DNA from: Sambucus nigra
Lineage: Eukaryota; Streptophyta; Magnoliopsida; Dipsacales; Adoxaceae
Direction: 5' to 3'
Length of the DNA: 64,000 bases
Assembly (NCBI GenBank): GCA_949130495.1
Contig: OX422207.1
Coordinates: forward strand, 710,678,456 to 710,742,455
Under the pieces are notes generated by a model. It saw nothing but the letters and a program-made list of their open reading frames with translations. It was not told the DNA's origin and ran no database searches. Below, one piece after another: positions 1-11,296 of this stretch (position 1 is its first letter; every line of letters begins with the position of its first letter). The position numbers and the translations under genes are program-made.

Positions 1-1447
1 TTGGCGATTATTAAATGGAAGATTAGGTGTTCTTTTCCCTTAATTAGTTAATGTAATATTTCGAGATACATAAATAAATAATTTAAGTGTATTTGTCACA
101 TTATTGGGAGATGTTAGTCTTGGTGGTTTATAATAACACCATATAATGTTTGGAGAATAAATTGAGAGTTTGTTCATTCATTGAGGTTGTAATGATGATG
201 ATGTGAATTACGAAAAGATCCGGATAAAATGTGATGTATTTATTAAAATGAAAGTGAAAATGGTAAATAATAATTTACTTAAACACACCTCTCAAAATGC
301 TATCATAAGGGAAGTTCGTGCATGAGGTGAAGTCCCCTGTCTAGTGAATGCAGGGCGAATATAGTCCTCGGCCATATGACCGGTTATTATGTATGTTGTA
401 TTGATTGTGTGACTGTGAGGTAATTTCGGGTGTGGTTATGACTCACTCGCAGGTATATGGACACTTCCCTACGTTGCGTTAGGATCCCAGGTTGTCTCGG
501 TGGATAGGCCCTGGAAGATGATAGTCATTTAGGGGCGCTCACAGTGGAGAAACCCGAATGGACGGTCTTAGAATCGTTATATATATATATATGAATATAA
601 CTATTCTTATTCAAGTTGGACTTGATTCATGATAAATGCGAAAAAAAGCATATAACTGTGGTTATGTTTCATAATGAGAAATGGAACAATGAAATGGAAC
701 GGAGTAAATAATGGAGGCTTTTAATTAATGACATTCATTCATATTCCCGAGCATAATTGAATTAAACTCATGATTATTTAAATTGCCCTAGTTTATGCTT
801 TGAGATTATATAGGTAGATTCTTACCTATATCAATCATGATTTACTGTTCATAACTGTCATACTCTTTATTCATCTGGTGATCATATAAAACCGGGCCGT
901 GACCCATTCATATTTTTTATTGTGCATGAATCTTATATTCGCTCAGGTGCTTCGCCGCAAGGACGCCTGTACCGACTTTCCTATTTCGGTGTTTTTGGGG
1001 AGCCGTGATACTTTGCAGATATTACGGGATATGATGTCATAGGCGCCTTCATTTTTATACTCTAGTTACGATCGGGTCATTTACTCGTGCGTGAGGCCCA
1101 AGCTTTTGTATTTTCTTATTGTAATGTATTATGTAACTTAATGAACTTGTTGAACATTGTTGTAAGTGATTATTGACCGACAGCATATTCGGTCCCCTTA
1201 TTGTATACTTGATGCGGATGTAATATAAGTTATTTTGGGTTTCCACTTTCTTTTCAAATTGGGTTGTTTAAATTCTTTCTTTAACTTATAAAACAAAGTT
1301 TTTGGCAACCTATTTTTCTGAAATATCGAGTGGTTATCCCGTATACTTAACGTATTATTGTGATGCTGAGAATGGTCTATCTATGATTCCCATTTTTATT
1401 AAAGTATCGGGCTGGCCACCCCTTATTTTGGTGAGCGGGTTGTCACA
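1..1447 (+). repeat. 5' LTR (3' portion only) of the Tekay-type element
   Basis: This stretch aligns throughout with 7482-8881 of the 3' LTR. It ends GGGTTGTCACA, the terminal motif that also ends the 3' LTR at 8881, directly before the primer-binding site. About 1.2 kb of the LTR's 5' part, including the region equivalent to the palindrome array at 7145-7321, lies outside the window. Compared with the 3' copy it has extra sequence near 625-670. Small reverse-strand open frames here are also present in the 3' LTR copy and are not genes. Confidence 0.95.
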
Positions 1448-1449
1448 GA

Positions 1450-1461
1450 TGGTATCAGAGC
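1450..1461 (+). promoter_or_regulatory. Primer-binding site, tRNA-iMet type
   Basis: TGGTATCAGAGC lies two bases after the LTR end. It is the standard complement of the 3' end of plant initiator tRNA-Met, used to start minus-strand DNA synthesis in Tekay and many other plant LTR elements. Confidence 0.96.
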
Positions 1462-1627
1462 ATCAGGTTTTAGAGTCTTTAGGATCTATGCGGACTTGTC
1501 ACGTTCTACCGTAGCATTCTTTGATATAGAGCTTAATGTTAGGACTGTTTTGTTGCCTATATTTGCGATCTTATACAAGATAGATTATTTTATATACTGT
1601 TCTAATTCTATTGTTTCTTCATCTCAG

Positions 1628-2796
1628 ATGCCGCCTAAGAGAGGTCTCCCCGCTAGAAGGAATGGAGTTGTAGAAGATGAGGTAGGTCCTCCACCGCCAC
1701 AATAGGGAACTATAAATGCTGCTGAAGTAGCAAATATTGTGGCACAAGCGGTCAACACAACGATGACTACCGTGGTTCAGCAATTACCACAAGCTCAACC
1801 GCAACGAGCTCAGAAGGTACAAGCTCCTGCGGGACCTTCTCCGTGGGAGAGAGTTAGGGAATCCTTTTTAAAGGGCCATCCCCCAGAATTCCAAGGAGGT
1901 TCTGACGTCATAGTAGTTAATCAGTGGAAAAGGGATATGCAGCGCCATCTGCGCATGGTGGATTATAGTGAGGAAAGAAAAAAAATCCTTGCTACTTTTA
2001 AAATCATTGGATCTGCACTACATTGGTAGGAGTCGATGACTACGCCAGAGTAGATAGATGCTATGACCATCAATGATTTCTTGGTTGTGTTTGATCGGAA
2101 GTACTTCCCTCCCGCAGTTTAAAGGGAGATGAGAAGAAAACTTCAAGATGTGGGGCAAGGAGAACGATCAGTCGCGGAGTATGAAGAGGAATTCACGCGG
2201 TTATCTAGTTTTGTACCTGATGAGGCGACTTTGGAGGAGAGGAGGATATCCAAATTTATTGGAGGTTTGCACTAGAGGATACGAAAACATTTACTGGGCA
2301 ATCTAGCCTTGCAGACTTTTGGAGATGTGATGAATGCGGCGTTACTCCATTGTTAGGAACATCGGTTGTATGTTCAAGGTAGTAAGAAGGCTTCAATTTT
2401 GGGGCAAGCAGGGAAACCCGGAGGCAATGGGATAGGAGGAGGGGCATTTACCTCATCCCAATGTTCAGGAAATAAACAAAAAGAAAGGGACCCCCGACAA
2501 GGGGACTTGTCTAAACATCAGAATTTTGGTGGATTCAATGTTGGTGGTAGTAATATTAGGCACGGTCAAGGTGCCCCGCAACAACAACAAGGAGGTCGGG
2601 GTGGTAATGGTGGTAGAGGCCATCCAGGCCAAGGAGTTGGGTAGTTTAGAAATAACCGGGCCGAAATTAGGAGAATGTGACGAATCAATGCTTTCAATGC
2701 AGAGAGTTGGGTCACTACAAGAGGGCGTGTCCTCAGTTGATTGGGGGACAAATTCCTAGGGTTCCACGGAAGCCACAGGCTCAGTTACCGCCATAA
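1628..2796 (+). pseudogene. gag: gag of the Tekay-type element, broken
   Basis: Gag would form the virus-like particle and package the RNA. An ATG at 1628 opens a frame beginning MPPKRGLP, a common chromovirus Gag start. The same frame is readable to about 2644 but is cut by in-frame stops at 1703, 2027, 2051, 2120 and 2273, mostly TAG, plus TAG at 2642. A capsid-like core lies at about 1850-2350, followed by a Gly/Gln-rich stretch at 2400-2640. A CX2CX4HX4C zinc knuckle (CFQCRELGHYKRAC) is intact at 2689-2730 but in the next frame, so an indel lies between 2642 and 2689. TAG can arise from CAG or TGG by C-to-T change on one or other strand, which fits deamination of methylated DNA. Confidence 0.9.
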
Positions 2797-5700
2797 GTAC
2801 CTAATCCAGTTGTCCCTCCATAATCGGAACAACTACAGTATGGTCGTGTTTACCACATTCAGGATTCTATGCTTCCTCCGGCCCAGCCAGCGCTGCCAGC
2901 TATTGAGGGTAAGTTTCTCATTCAGAGGCATATGGGTCGTGTATTGTTTGATACGGGTGCGACACACTCGTTTATTTTTAGAAGCTTTGCTCAGTCTACA
3001 TAGTTGATTAAATCTGCAGAGAGTACCTTCACTAGTGTTGAATCTTCTATGGGTGATGGTTCACTCAGTTTCTTTGTTTGTAAACAGACAGGAATAAATC
3101 TTGGTAACTTGTGTTTTGAGGCCAATTTGCTCGTCCTTGATATGGTCGGGTATGATGTAATCCTGGGTATGGATTGGCTAGTGAAGTATCGTGCGATAGT
3201 TATTGTTATGGGAAGAGTATAGTTTCTGCCATTTCGGGGCAAGAAATGTTTTTAGTGGCTATGCCTCGTTCGGAAGGAGGTTCTAGAACTTACTTATATT
3301 GTATCGCAGAGGAGACTTATAGGTATGTAGTCGTTTCCTTAGATTCGATTCCGGTCGTTAGATATTTCCAAGATATTTTTCGGGAAATACCGGGTTTGCC
3401 TCCGAGTAGGGAGATTGAGTTTATAATTGATTTAGCTCCGGGAACGAGACTGATTGCTAGAGTTCCATATCGTATGGCTCCTGTTGAGATGAGGGAGTTG
3501 AGGGATCAGATTCAGGAGTTGCTAGAGTAAGGGTTTATTAGGTGAAGCACATCATCGTGGGGCGCTCCGGTGTTGTTTGTGAAGAAAAGGGACGGTTGTC
3601 TCCGGTTGTGCATTGACTACAGAGAGTTGAATAAAGTCACCATCCGAAACAAATACCTTTTTTTGCCTCGAATTGATGATTTATTTGATCAACTTAGGGG
3701 AGCATCGTACTTCTCTAAAATAGATTTGAGGATGGGGTATCACCAGTTTCGGATACAAGAGCAAGATGTGTCCAAGACTGTGTTCTTAATGAAATATGGG
3801 TCCTATGAATTTTCGGTTATGCCTTTTGGACTAACCAATGCTCCTGCCGTGTTTATGGACCTTATGAATAGGGTGTTTCGAGACTTCCTGGACCAGTTTG
3901 TCATCGTGTTCATTGATGATATTCTAGTGTATTCTCAGACAGAATTCGATCATGCTACTCATTTGCGGTTGGTCCTACAAAAGTTGAGGGATCACCAATT
4001 GTATGCCAAGTTCGAGAAGTTTGGTTTTTGGTTGCAAGAGGTATAGTTTCTAGGTCACATTGTGACAGCCCAGGGTATTTCGGTGGACCCAAGTAAAGTT
4101 GTTGCGGTGAGGGAGTGGGTTCAGCCCACGACACCTACCAAGAATCGTAGTTTTCTGGGTTTGGTTGGTTATTACCGCCGGTTTATCAAGGGTTTCTCTA
4201 AAATTGCTAGTCCTTTGATAAATTTAACCCGAAAAGGGGTGAGGTTTGTATGGGATGATTCTTGTCAGTCAGCTTTTGACGAACTCAAGGATAGGTTGAA
4301 TCCAGTCCTTGCGTTACCATGGCCAGGATTGGAATATTTAGTCTTTATCGACGCATCTCTACAAGGATTGGGAGGTGTACTTCAACAAGAGCGACGGGCT
4401 ATTGCTTATGCTCCTCGCAAGCTAAAGCCCCATGAAAAGAATTACTTGGTGCACGATTTGGAACTTGCTGCAGTTATTTTTGCCTTGAAGATTTGGAGGC
4501 ATGATCTCCTAGGGGAGAAATTTAGTCTTTTCATGGACCAAAAATCGTTGCAATATTTGTTTTTCCAGAGAGACCTAAATATGCGACAATGCCGGTGGTT
4601 AGAGTTTGTGAAAGACTACCAATTCGACATCAACTATCACCCGGGCAAGGCGAATGTGGTGGCGGATGCTTTAAGTAGAAAGCCTGAGGGGGAGTTAGCG
4701 GAGGTATGGAAAGCCAAATGGAAGGAGCTTAGTCAGGAGGTTGCGGTCCCTAGGGCATTTATGTCGGTGTTGACCGTTATGCCTACTATTGTGGCAAGGG
4801 TTGTAGAAGCTCAAGGAAGGGATAAAGGTTGTCAGGACCGTATACGCCAATTGTTAACCGAGGGAGCAGAATCCTACTCTATAAGCTCGGAAGGTGGATT
4901 GCGTTTCCATGGGAGACTCGTTGTCCCGGACGAAGGGGATTTAAGACGGGCCGTGATGATAGAATCTCATGGGTCTAAATTTTCAGTGCATCCTGGTGGG
5001 GACAAGATCTACCAAGATATGCGACGTCAGTATTGGTGGGCGGGCATGAAGCGGGATATTTTCGAGTTCGATTCCTAATGTACTACCTATCAATTGGTGA
5101 AAGTAGATCATCAAAGACCAACATGTTTGTTGCAACCATTGGGAATACCAATGTGGATGTGGGAAAGCATCTCAATGGACTTTATCACGAGATTGCCAAC
5201 ATCGCAGAGCGGTCATGATTCTATTTGGGTTATCGTTGATCGTTTGACTAAGTCGGCACATTTCCTGCCCGTACGCACCGATTACAATAGTTCTCGTTAT
5301 GCCCGGCTATTTATTGCGGAGGTTGTTAGACTCCATGGGATGCCAATAAATATAGTCTCCAACAGAGATAAGATATTTGTTTCCCACTTTTGGCAAAATT
5401 TCCAGGAAGCCATGGGAACCGAATTGAAATTGAGTACTTCTTATCACCCTCAAACAGATGGGCAGACAGAAAGAGTCAACCAAATGTTGGAGGATATGCT
5501 CCGAATGTGTGTGCTTGATTTCAAAGGTGGTTGGGAATAATATCTCCCTTTGGTCGAATTTGCTTATAATAATTCGTACCAATTTACTATTGGGATGGCA
5601 CTCTATGAATCACTTTATGGCCGGCCTTGTAGATCGCCCACTTTTTGGTTGGAGGTGGGGGATAATAAATTTCTTGGACCTGAAATGATCCAGGATACTT

Positions 5701-6239
5701 CTTTTAAGATTGAACTCATCCGGAATCGCATTCGAATAGCTCAAGATCGTCAAAAGAGTTATGCCGATGCGAATAAAAGGCATATAGAGTTGGAAGTTGG
5801 GGATCAAGTCTTGGTGTGTGTATCGCCAATGAAAGGTATAAAGCATTTTGGGAAGAAAGGAAAGCTTGCGCCACGCTATGTTGGACCTTTTCCCGTTATT
5901 GCCAAGGTAGGTCCAGTGGCTTATCAACTTGCCTTACCGGAACACTTACAACAACTCCATGATGTGTTCCATGTTTCCTCTTTGAAGAAGTATAAGAGGT
6001 GTGAAGGAGCCCTTTGGCATATTCCTTTGGAGGATATCGATTTGCAACCTGATATTTCATATGAAGAACAATCGGTTGCAATCTTAGAGCACGGAGAGCG
6101 TAGATTGAGATCTCGAGTGGTGCCCTTGGTGAAAGTTCAATGGGGTCATCACAACGCAAACGAATCAACGTGGGAACGTGAGGACGATATGCGGGAAAAG
6201 TATCCGCTTCTCTTTATACAAGGTACGCCTGAATTTTGA
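2797..6239 (+). pseudogene. pol: pol (protease, RT, RNase H, integrase, chromodomain-like tail) of the Tekay-type element, broken
   Basis: Domains in order: an aspartic protease with LFDTGATHSFI (Asp at 2950); a frameshift near 3200; reverse transcriptase with [13 protein letters not shown] (Asp pair at 3915-3920); RNase H with Asp 4350, Glu 4461 and Asp 4536 visible; an integrase zinc region from about 4969; integrase core 5178-5471; and a chromodomain-like end at 6100-6219. Stops fall at 3528, 3543, 4044, 5076 and 5538. In the integrase, the second Cys of the zinc pair reads Tyr (near 5088), and the residue expected to be the second catalytic Asp reads Asn at 5361, both explained by G-to-A changes; the first Asp (5178) and the Glu (5469) remain. 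The frame ends TGA at 6237, 30 bases before the 3' LTR. A dead copy of otherwise clear family. Confidence 0.95.
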
Positions 6240-6256
6240 GGGGAAATTTTCCTCAT

Positions 6257-6269
6257 AAGGGGGGGAGTA
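6257..6269 (+). promoter_or_regulatory. Polypurine tract
   Basis: A purine run of mostly G lies immediately before the 3' LTR, separated from it by one T-A step. This is the expected plus-strand primer site for Ty3 elements. Confidence 0.85.
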
Positions 6270-8881
6270 TGTAACAACCCTCTCTTTTGAGAACTTATTT
6301 TATATTAATTTACTCTGTGAAGTAATTATATAAAATGTTGGAAAGTGGAGTAAATATTAATTGAACGAGTTAAAAGTTAATATTTACTAGATTGTTGCAT
6401 ATTTACTGTATGTGTATGTAAATATCATCATGCTACGTTTTATAGTGTCATATGCTTTAAATGACATTTATGGTTTAAGTGAAACGGTAACTTGAAATGA
6501 TTTATAAAATTGTCGGATGCCAATTTAGAGGGCGTAGTTAGTCCCGAAACGTGCGAGATAGTTAAAATAAGTGCCATATTGTATTTTTATGTTTCGGGCA
6601 CTTTTGACTGGTTTTAGCTTAAATGTGTAGTGGTGAGTCATTTGAATGTCGTATTAACAACTTAAGTTGAGAATTTAGACTAAAGTCACGATTTAAGTCT
6701 TTCACCTCATTTATTTCGCTTAAGTGTAATTACTAACCTAGAGAGAAAGAGACAAGAAGAGAATTGAGGAGAAGAGAGGAGAAAGAAGAAAAATTGGAGA
6801 TTGAAGCTTGAAGCTTGGAGTGGTTGCTATCAAAGAGAAATCTGAGATCTCTACCTCAAGGCCAATTTTCTTACTTGCTAATATATGGTTTAAGATGAGT
6901 AAATTGTGTGATAGTTGTGGGTGTGAATCGTTGGAACAAAAATGGAATTTATGGATTTTATGGTGTTTGAGCCCTAATCATAATTTATGTTGATGATAAT
7001 GTGGATTATGGTAGTTGATAATCATGTAGTATGGTTTTGGGTAAATTAATGTTGATGTATGTGTGTACAATTGGAGTAGGAATTGGTTTTGGGGAAAAAC
7101 TAGGGTTCATAACCCGTAACGCATTCATGGAAAATTCGCAGGGGCGAATCGATTCGCTAAGGGGTCAACCTACAGGTCTGCAAACCCGAATTGATTTGGG
7201 TTAAGGCCAAATCGATTCGGTTGATGCAGAAAGTTGGGTTTGTCATCCGAATCGATTCTCTTTTGGGCGAATCGATTCGCTGCTTGGGGCGAATCGATCG
7301 GCCCTAGGGCGAATCGATTCGAAATCAGGTTGTTTTGAGTTGTTTTTCTAACTCAATTTTTATCCTTTTCTTTTGGGCTTAGGACTTAGGAACCTTCTTG
7401 TATGAAGTAAACTTAGTGTCCTAGAGTCTTATATTTGGTAGGAAAATACCTTATGTTAGAAGGGGACGGTTAGGACTTAGTTTGGCGATTATTAAATGGA
7501 AGATTAGGTGTTCTTTTCCCTTAATTAGTTAATGTAATATTTCGAGATATATAAATAAATAATTTAAGTGTATTTGTCACATTATTGGGAGATGTTAGTC
7601 TTGGTGGTTTATAATAACACCATATAATGTTTGGAGAATACATTGAGAGTTTGTTCATCATTGAGGTTGTAATGATGATGATGTGAATTACGAAAGGATC
7701 CGGATAAAATGTGATGTATTTATTAAAATGAAAGTGAAAATGGTAAATAATAATTTACTTAAACACACCTCTCAAAATGCTATCATAAGGGAAGTTCGCG
7801 CATGAGGTGAAGTCCCTTGTCTAGTGAATGCAGGGCGAATATAGTACTCGGCCATATGACCGGTTATTATGTATGTTGTATTGATTGTGCGACTGTGAGT
7901 TAATTCTGGGTGTGGTTATGACTCACTCGCAGGTATATGGCCACTTCCCGACGTTGCGTTAGGATCCCAGGTTGTCTCGGTGGATATGCCCTGGAAGATG
8001 ATAGTCCTTTAGGGGGGTGCACAGTGGGGAAACCCGGACGGGCGGTCTTAGAATCATTATATATATATGAATATAACTATTCTTATTCAACTGTGATTAA
8101 GTTTCATAATGAGAAATGGAACAATGAAGTGGAATGGAGTAAATGATGGAGGCTTTTAATTAATGACATTCGTTCATATTCCCTTGCATAATTGAATTAA
8201 ACTCATGATCATTTAAATTTCCTTAGTTTATTCTTTCAGATTATATAGGTAGATTCTTATCTATATCCATCATGATTTACTGTTCATAAATGTCTTACTC
8301 TTTATTCATCTGGTGATCATATAAAACTGAGCCCTGACCTGTTCATATTTCTTGTTATGCATGAATCTTATATTCGCTCAGGTGCTCCGCCGCAAGGACG
8401 CCCGTACTGACTTTCCTATTCCGGTGTTTTTGGGGAACCGTGATACTTTGCGGATATTACGGGATATGTTGTTATAGACGCCTTCATTTTTTTACTCTAG
8501 TTACGATTGGGTCATTTACTCGGGCGTGAGGCCCAAGATTTTGTATTTTCTTATTGTAATGTATTATGTAACTTAATGAACTTGTTGAACATTGTTGTAA
8601 GTGACTGTTGACCGACAGCATATTCGGTCCCCTTATTGTATACTTGATGCGGATGTAATATAAGTTCTTTTGGGTTTCCACTTTCTTTTCAAATTGGGTT
8701 GTTTAAATTCTTTCTTTAACTTATAAAACAAAGTTTTTGGCAACCCGTTTTTCTGAATATCGGGTGGTTATCCCGTATACTTAACGTATTATTGTGATGC
8801 TGAGAATGGTCCATCTATGATTCCCATTTTTATTGAAGTATCGGGCTGGCCACCCCTTATTTCGGTGAGCGGGTTGTCACA
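6270..8881 (+). repeat. 3' LTR of the Tekay-type element, complete
   Basis: It runs from TGTAACAACCC to GGGTTGTCACA, near-perfect inverted ends with the TG/CA dinucleotides, 2612 bp. A GA-rich leader-like stretch lies at 6738-6830. The palindrome array at 7145-7321 starts about 875 bp into the LTR. From 7482 onward it matches the partial 5' LTR. Short open frames inside it are not supported as genes. Confidence 0.95.
7145..7321. repeat. Array of seven CGAATCGATTCG palindromes at 20-22 bp phase
   Basis: Copies start at 7145, 7187 (decayed, CGAATTGATTTG), 7208 (one mismatch), 7248 (one mismatch), 7268, 7290 (one base short) and 7310. Start-to-start distances are 42, 21, 40, 20, 22 and 20, so the copies keep one face of the helix if B-form DNA has about 10.5 bp per turn. 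Three copies are perfect 12-mers, and the first extends to the 14-bp palindrome GCGAATCGATTCGC. Sequence between copies is not conserved. Function is inferred only: a row of binding sites for a dimeric protein is the simplest reading. Confidence 0.9.
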
Positions 8882-9230
8882 GGTTAGAACCCAAAACATT
8901 TTGAAAATATTTAGCAAATGATTAACTTGCAGTAATAAAATATGCATGAATGCGCTTCATATTTTAGTTAGTGTCGCACTCCCTTGAGGACAAACTCATC
9001 CCTCATCTAATGTGCACACCTAACACCTTCTTTATAACCCACCTGGTCCTCTACCCCATAACCAGATACTTGATATAACTCTTGCCAACCACCCTACTCA
9101 ATCCCGAGTATTTTAAACGCATGATTTATAAGTTATTTACCACCTTAACTTAGTTAATCATCTTTCCTTGAAAGCCATATAACATTCACTGGTCATATAA
9201 ATAATACAATTTTCTCCATGAATTTGGATT

Positions 9231-9312
9231 ACCCGTATATAATTATTCACACCATTATATACGTAAAGTTATCTTACAACAATCACACGTATGTCGAATA
9301 TGAATATACCCC
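9231..9312. repeat. Direct repeat, left copy, flanking the Helitron
   Basis: About 82 bp starting ACCCGTATATAATTATTC are about 80-85% similar by eye to 13061-13144. The copies lie on either side of the Helitron. They are too long and too diverged to be target-site duplications; the host LTR probably already contained a tandem repeat. Confidence 0.7.
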
Positions 9313-9781
9313 ATATATCTCTATATACTCTAAAATGCAAAACAAGGCTTTTATTATGCCTTGCAATTAACCTATCCACGTGGCACATCACTTATAACTG
9401 AATCTTGCCATTAATGCTACTCTCAAACCCAATACTATCCACGTGTCCGTCTACACTAGAAAACACACAGGCGACCCTCTTTCTCATCTCAAACGCCAAT
9501 CGATAATAATCACATCCATTCCTCTGCACTTCTCCAAGCGGTTCATTCATATTTCAAAATTTCCCAATGCTATTTAAACACGTAAAACCCTAATTAAACT
9601 CAAATACCAAGGCTCCACCGGTGACAGAGATCTGAAGGTATTTTCATTCTCATCTTTTATCTCTTAAAATCTTATCAACAAATTGCTCAACGAGCCCTGT
9701 CGTGATTGGCGGACCCCGTTCAGTCTGAAAGCCTCTAGGTATTGTCGCTTTTAAGTGGAATAATTTGTTTTGCAAAAACAG

Positions 9782-9895
9782 AGATGGGTTTTGTCTAGAG
9801 GGGAGTTTCACCCTTTGGCAGATTTTCATGGAAGACCTAAGTCTCATAAGGCTTTTATGGTTGATTTGGCTTATTTGATTTGGAATGCTTATCAG
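9782..9895 (+). pseudogene. Candidate captured gene exon inside the Helitron
   Basis: A 38-codon open stretch is bordered by AG on the left (CAAAAACAG) and CAG/GTAC on the right, like an internal exon. Its translation starts RWVLSRGEFHPLADFHGRP and ends with a hydrophobic LAYLIWNAYQ. I do not recognise the family. Helitrons often carry host gene pieces, so capture is a reasonable inference, but the open frame is short and could be chance. More transcript-like text follows to about 10330 without a clear frame. Confidence 0.3.
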
Positions 9896-11296
9896 GTACT
9901 TTTCAAGCCCTCTTTGGGAATTCTTTGATTGTTCAGATTATACATGTACATGGGTCTGACGGGAGTGGTAAGGACAGTGTTGGGTTGGATTGAAAGTCCA
10001 CGGAGAGGATGTTTATGGATGATCAAAGATCAACGATCGACATCTGTGACATGGTGAAGAGAGAAGAAGAATGTGGTAGTTGCGATGCTATTGATCGATG
10101 TGATTTCGAAGGAGAGAACATATGGGTTAATATAGTGATCAGTTAGAGAGGAAAACAAGAATCATAACATTAGAATTTTGAGCCCCGAAAGCATCTTCTC
10201 CAGTCTAATACTTTCAGAACATAGGTACATCACTCTTAGCTTCTACTGTGATAATTAAAGTTATCATTATTTTTCCTCTCTCTTTGTATACAGACGCAAA
10301 TATACTAGATATGGGTATTTTGTATTTTCGTTCATTGATATTTTTCTCTGTTTTGATTGTTGCCACCCGTTGATATGCTATTTGTAAATTTACATCCCAT
10401 TACTTAAATCTATCTTTTGCATACCGACACAAATTTTTATGTTTTTCTGTTAGTGTCGTGTTTGATTTTTACTTGCATTTTTTTGCTTTGCCGATACTTG
10501 GTTTATTAATGGGTGAAAGTAAGTTATGGATTAAAAAATCTATTTTTCCTTCAGATTTCTAACAAAGAAACTAAGAAACTGTTTTTTTGGTAATCATGTC
10601 ATTATTCAGACCTTCAAGCTGTAAATCGTGATTGCAAGTTGATGCAACTAATGGAAGGCATTTAAGTATACTCAATGTAAGGTGACCAACTTTCTATCAT
10701 AGAGGGTGTGCTTGATCTAATTGTTTGTCAAAATGCACAAATAATTGCATTTCTGGTGCATTAAAATAGGATTTTGACAATCTCATTGAGTTTGATCAAA
10801 GGTTGCAAATTCACAAAATTATACTTTTTGAAGCATCATGTATTATAATTAAAAGATTTTTAATCTATACATTTGTTACTATTGTCTCTAGAAGAATTAT
10901 TAACCGAAAATAGCGAATGGACTGTGAAATTTCACTTTGTGTTTATGTAAATGTTATTAATTTTTTGATAACTAACAAAAAATTATGACTATTATTTTAT
11001 TATTATACATTTTAACACTCACTTACCTTTACATGCAAATATGAGCTTCATATAAAATTATATTATGAATGTAATACAGTTGATTTTTTTTTATCTTGAT
11101 GAGCGTTTCTGAATGTACAAATATGGTTACTATATATTTGTCAATTTCTAAGCAATACGTTGTACATAAAAACTATAGACCGAAATCTTCAGAGAATGAC
11201 ACGGGGAATTGACATAAATGGAAATTTATGCTCCAAATCATGTGAGGCTGACACGTGGTATGTATTAAACACGTGGCAGTAATAAATACTTGCAAT

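Larger units (their letters stand above)
1..8881 (+). mobile_element. Tekay/Del-type Ty3 chromovirus LTR retrotransposon, 5' end cut by window edge
   Basis: The order is partial 5' LTR, tRNA-iMet primer site, gag, protease, reverse transcriptase, RNase H, integrase with a C-terminal chromodomain-like segment, polypurine tract, 3' LTR. That order, the 2.6-kb LTRs and the primer site are typical of the Tekay (Del) chromoviruses. The two LTRs share long near-identical stretches (position 1 matches 7482) but differ by scattered substitutions and a roughly 45-bp indel near 625-670, so the insertion is not recent. The 3' flank begins GGTTA at 8882; the matching left target-site copy lies outside the window. 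Coding regions have many stops and at least two frameshifts, so the copy cannot move by itself. Confidence 0.93.

Noticed and set aside
1055..1246. Reverse-strand 63-codon open frame, nearly identical to one at 8484-8681
   Set aside because: Both lie in the two LTRs of one element; repetition reflects LTR identity, not a conserved gene.
1450..1461. tRNA gene at the primer sites (also 36875-36892)
   Set aside because: Only the short complement of a tRNA 3' end is present, no cloverleaf.
7145..7321. Regularly spaced palindromes as a CRISPR array
   Set aside because: Words are 12 bp, spacers about 8-30 bp and variable, no cas genes, and the setting is a plant LTR.
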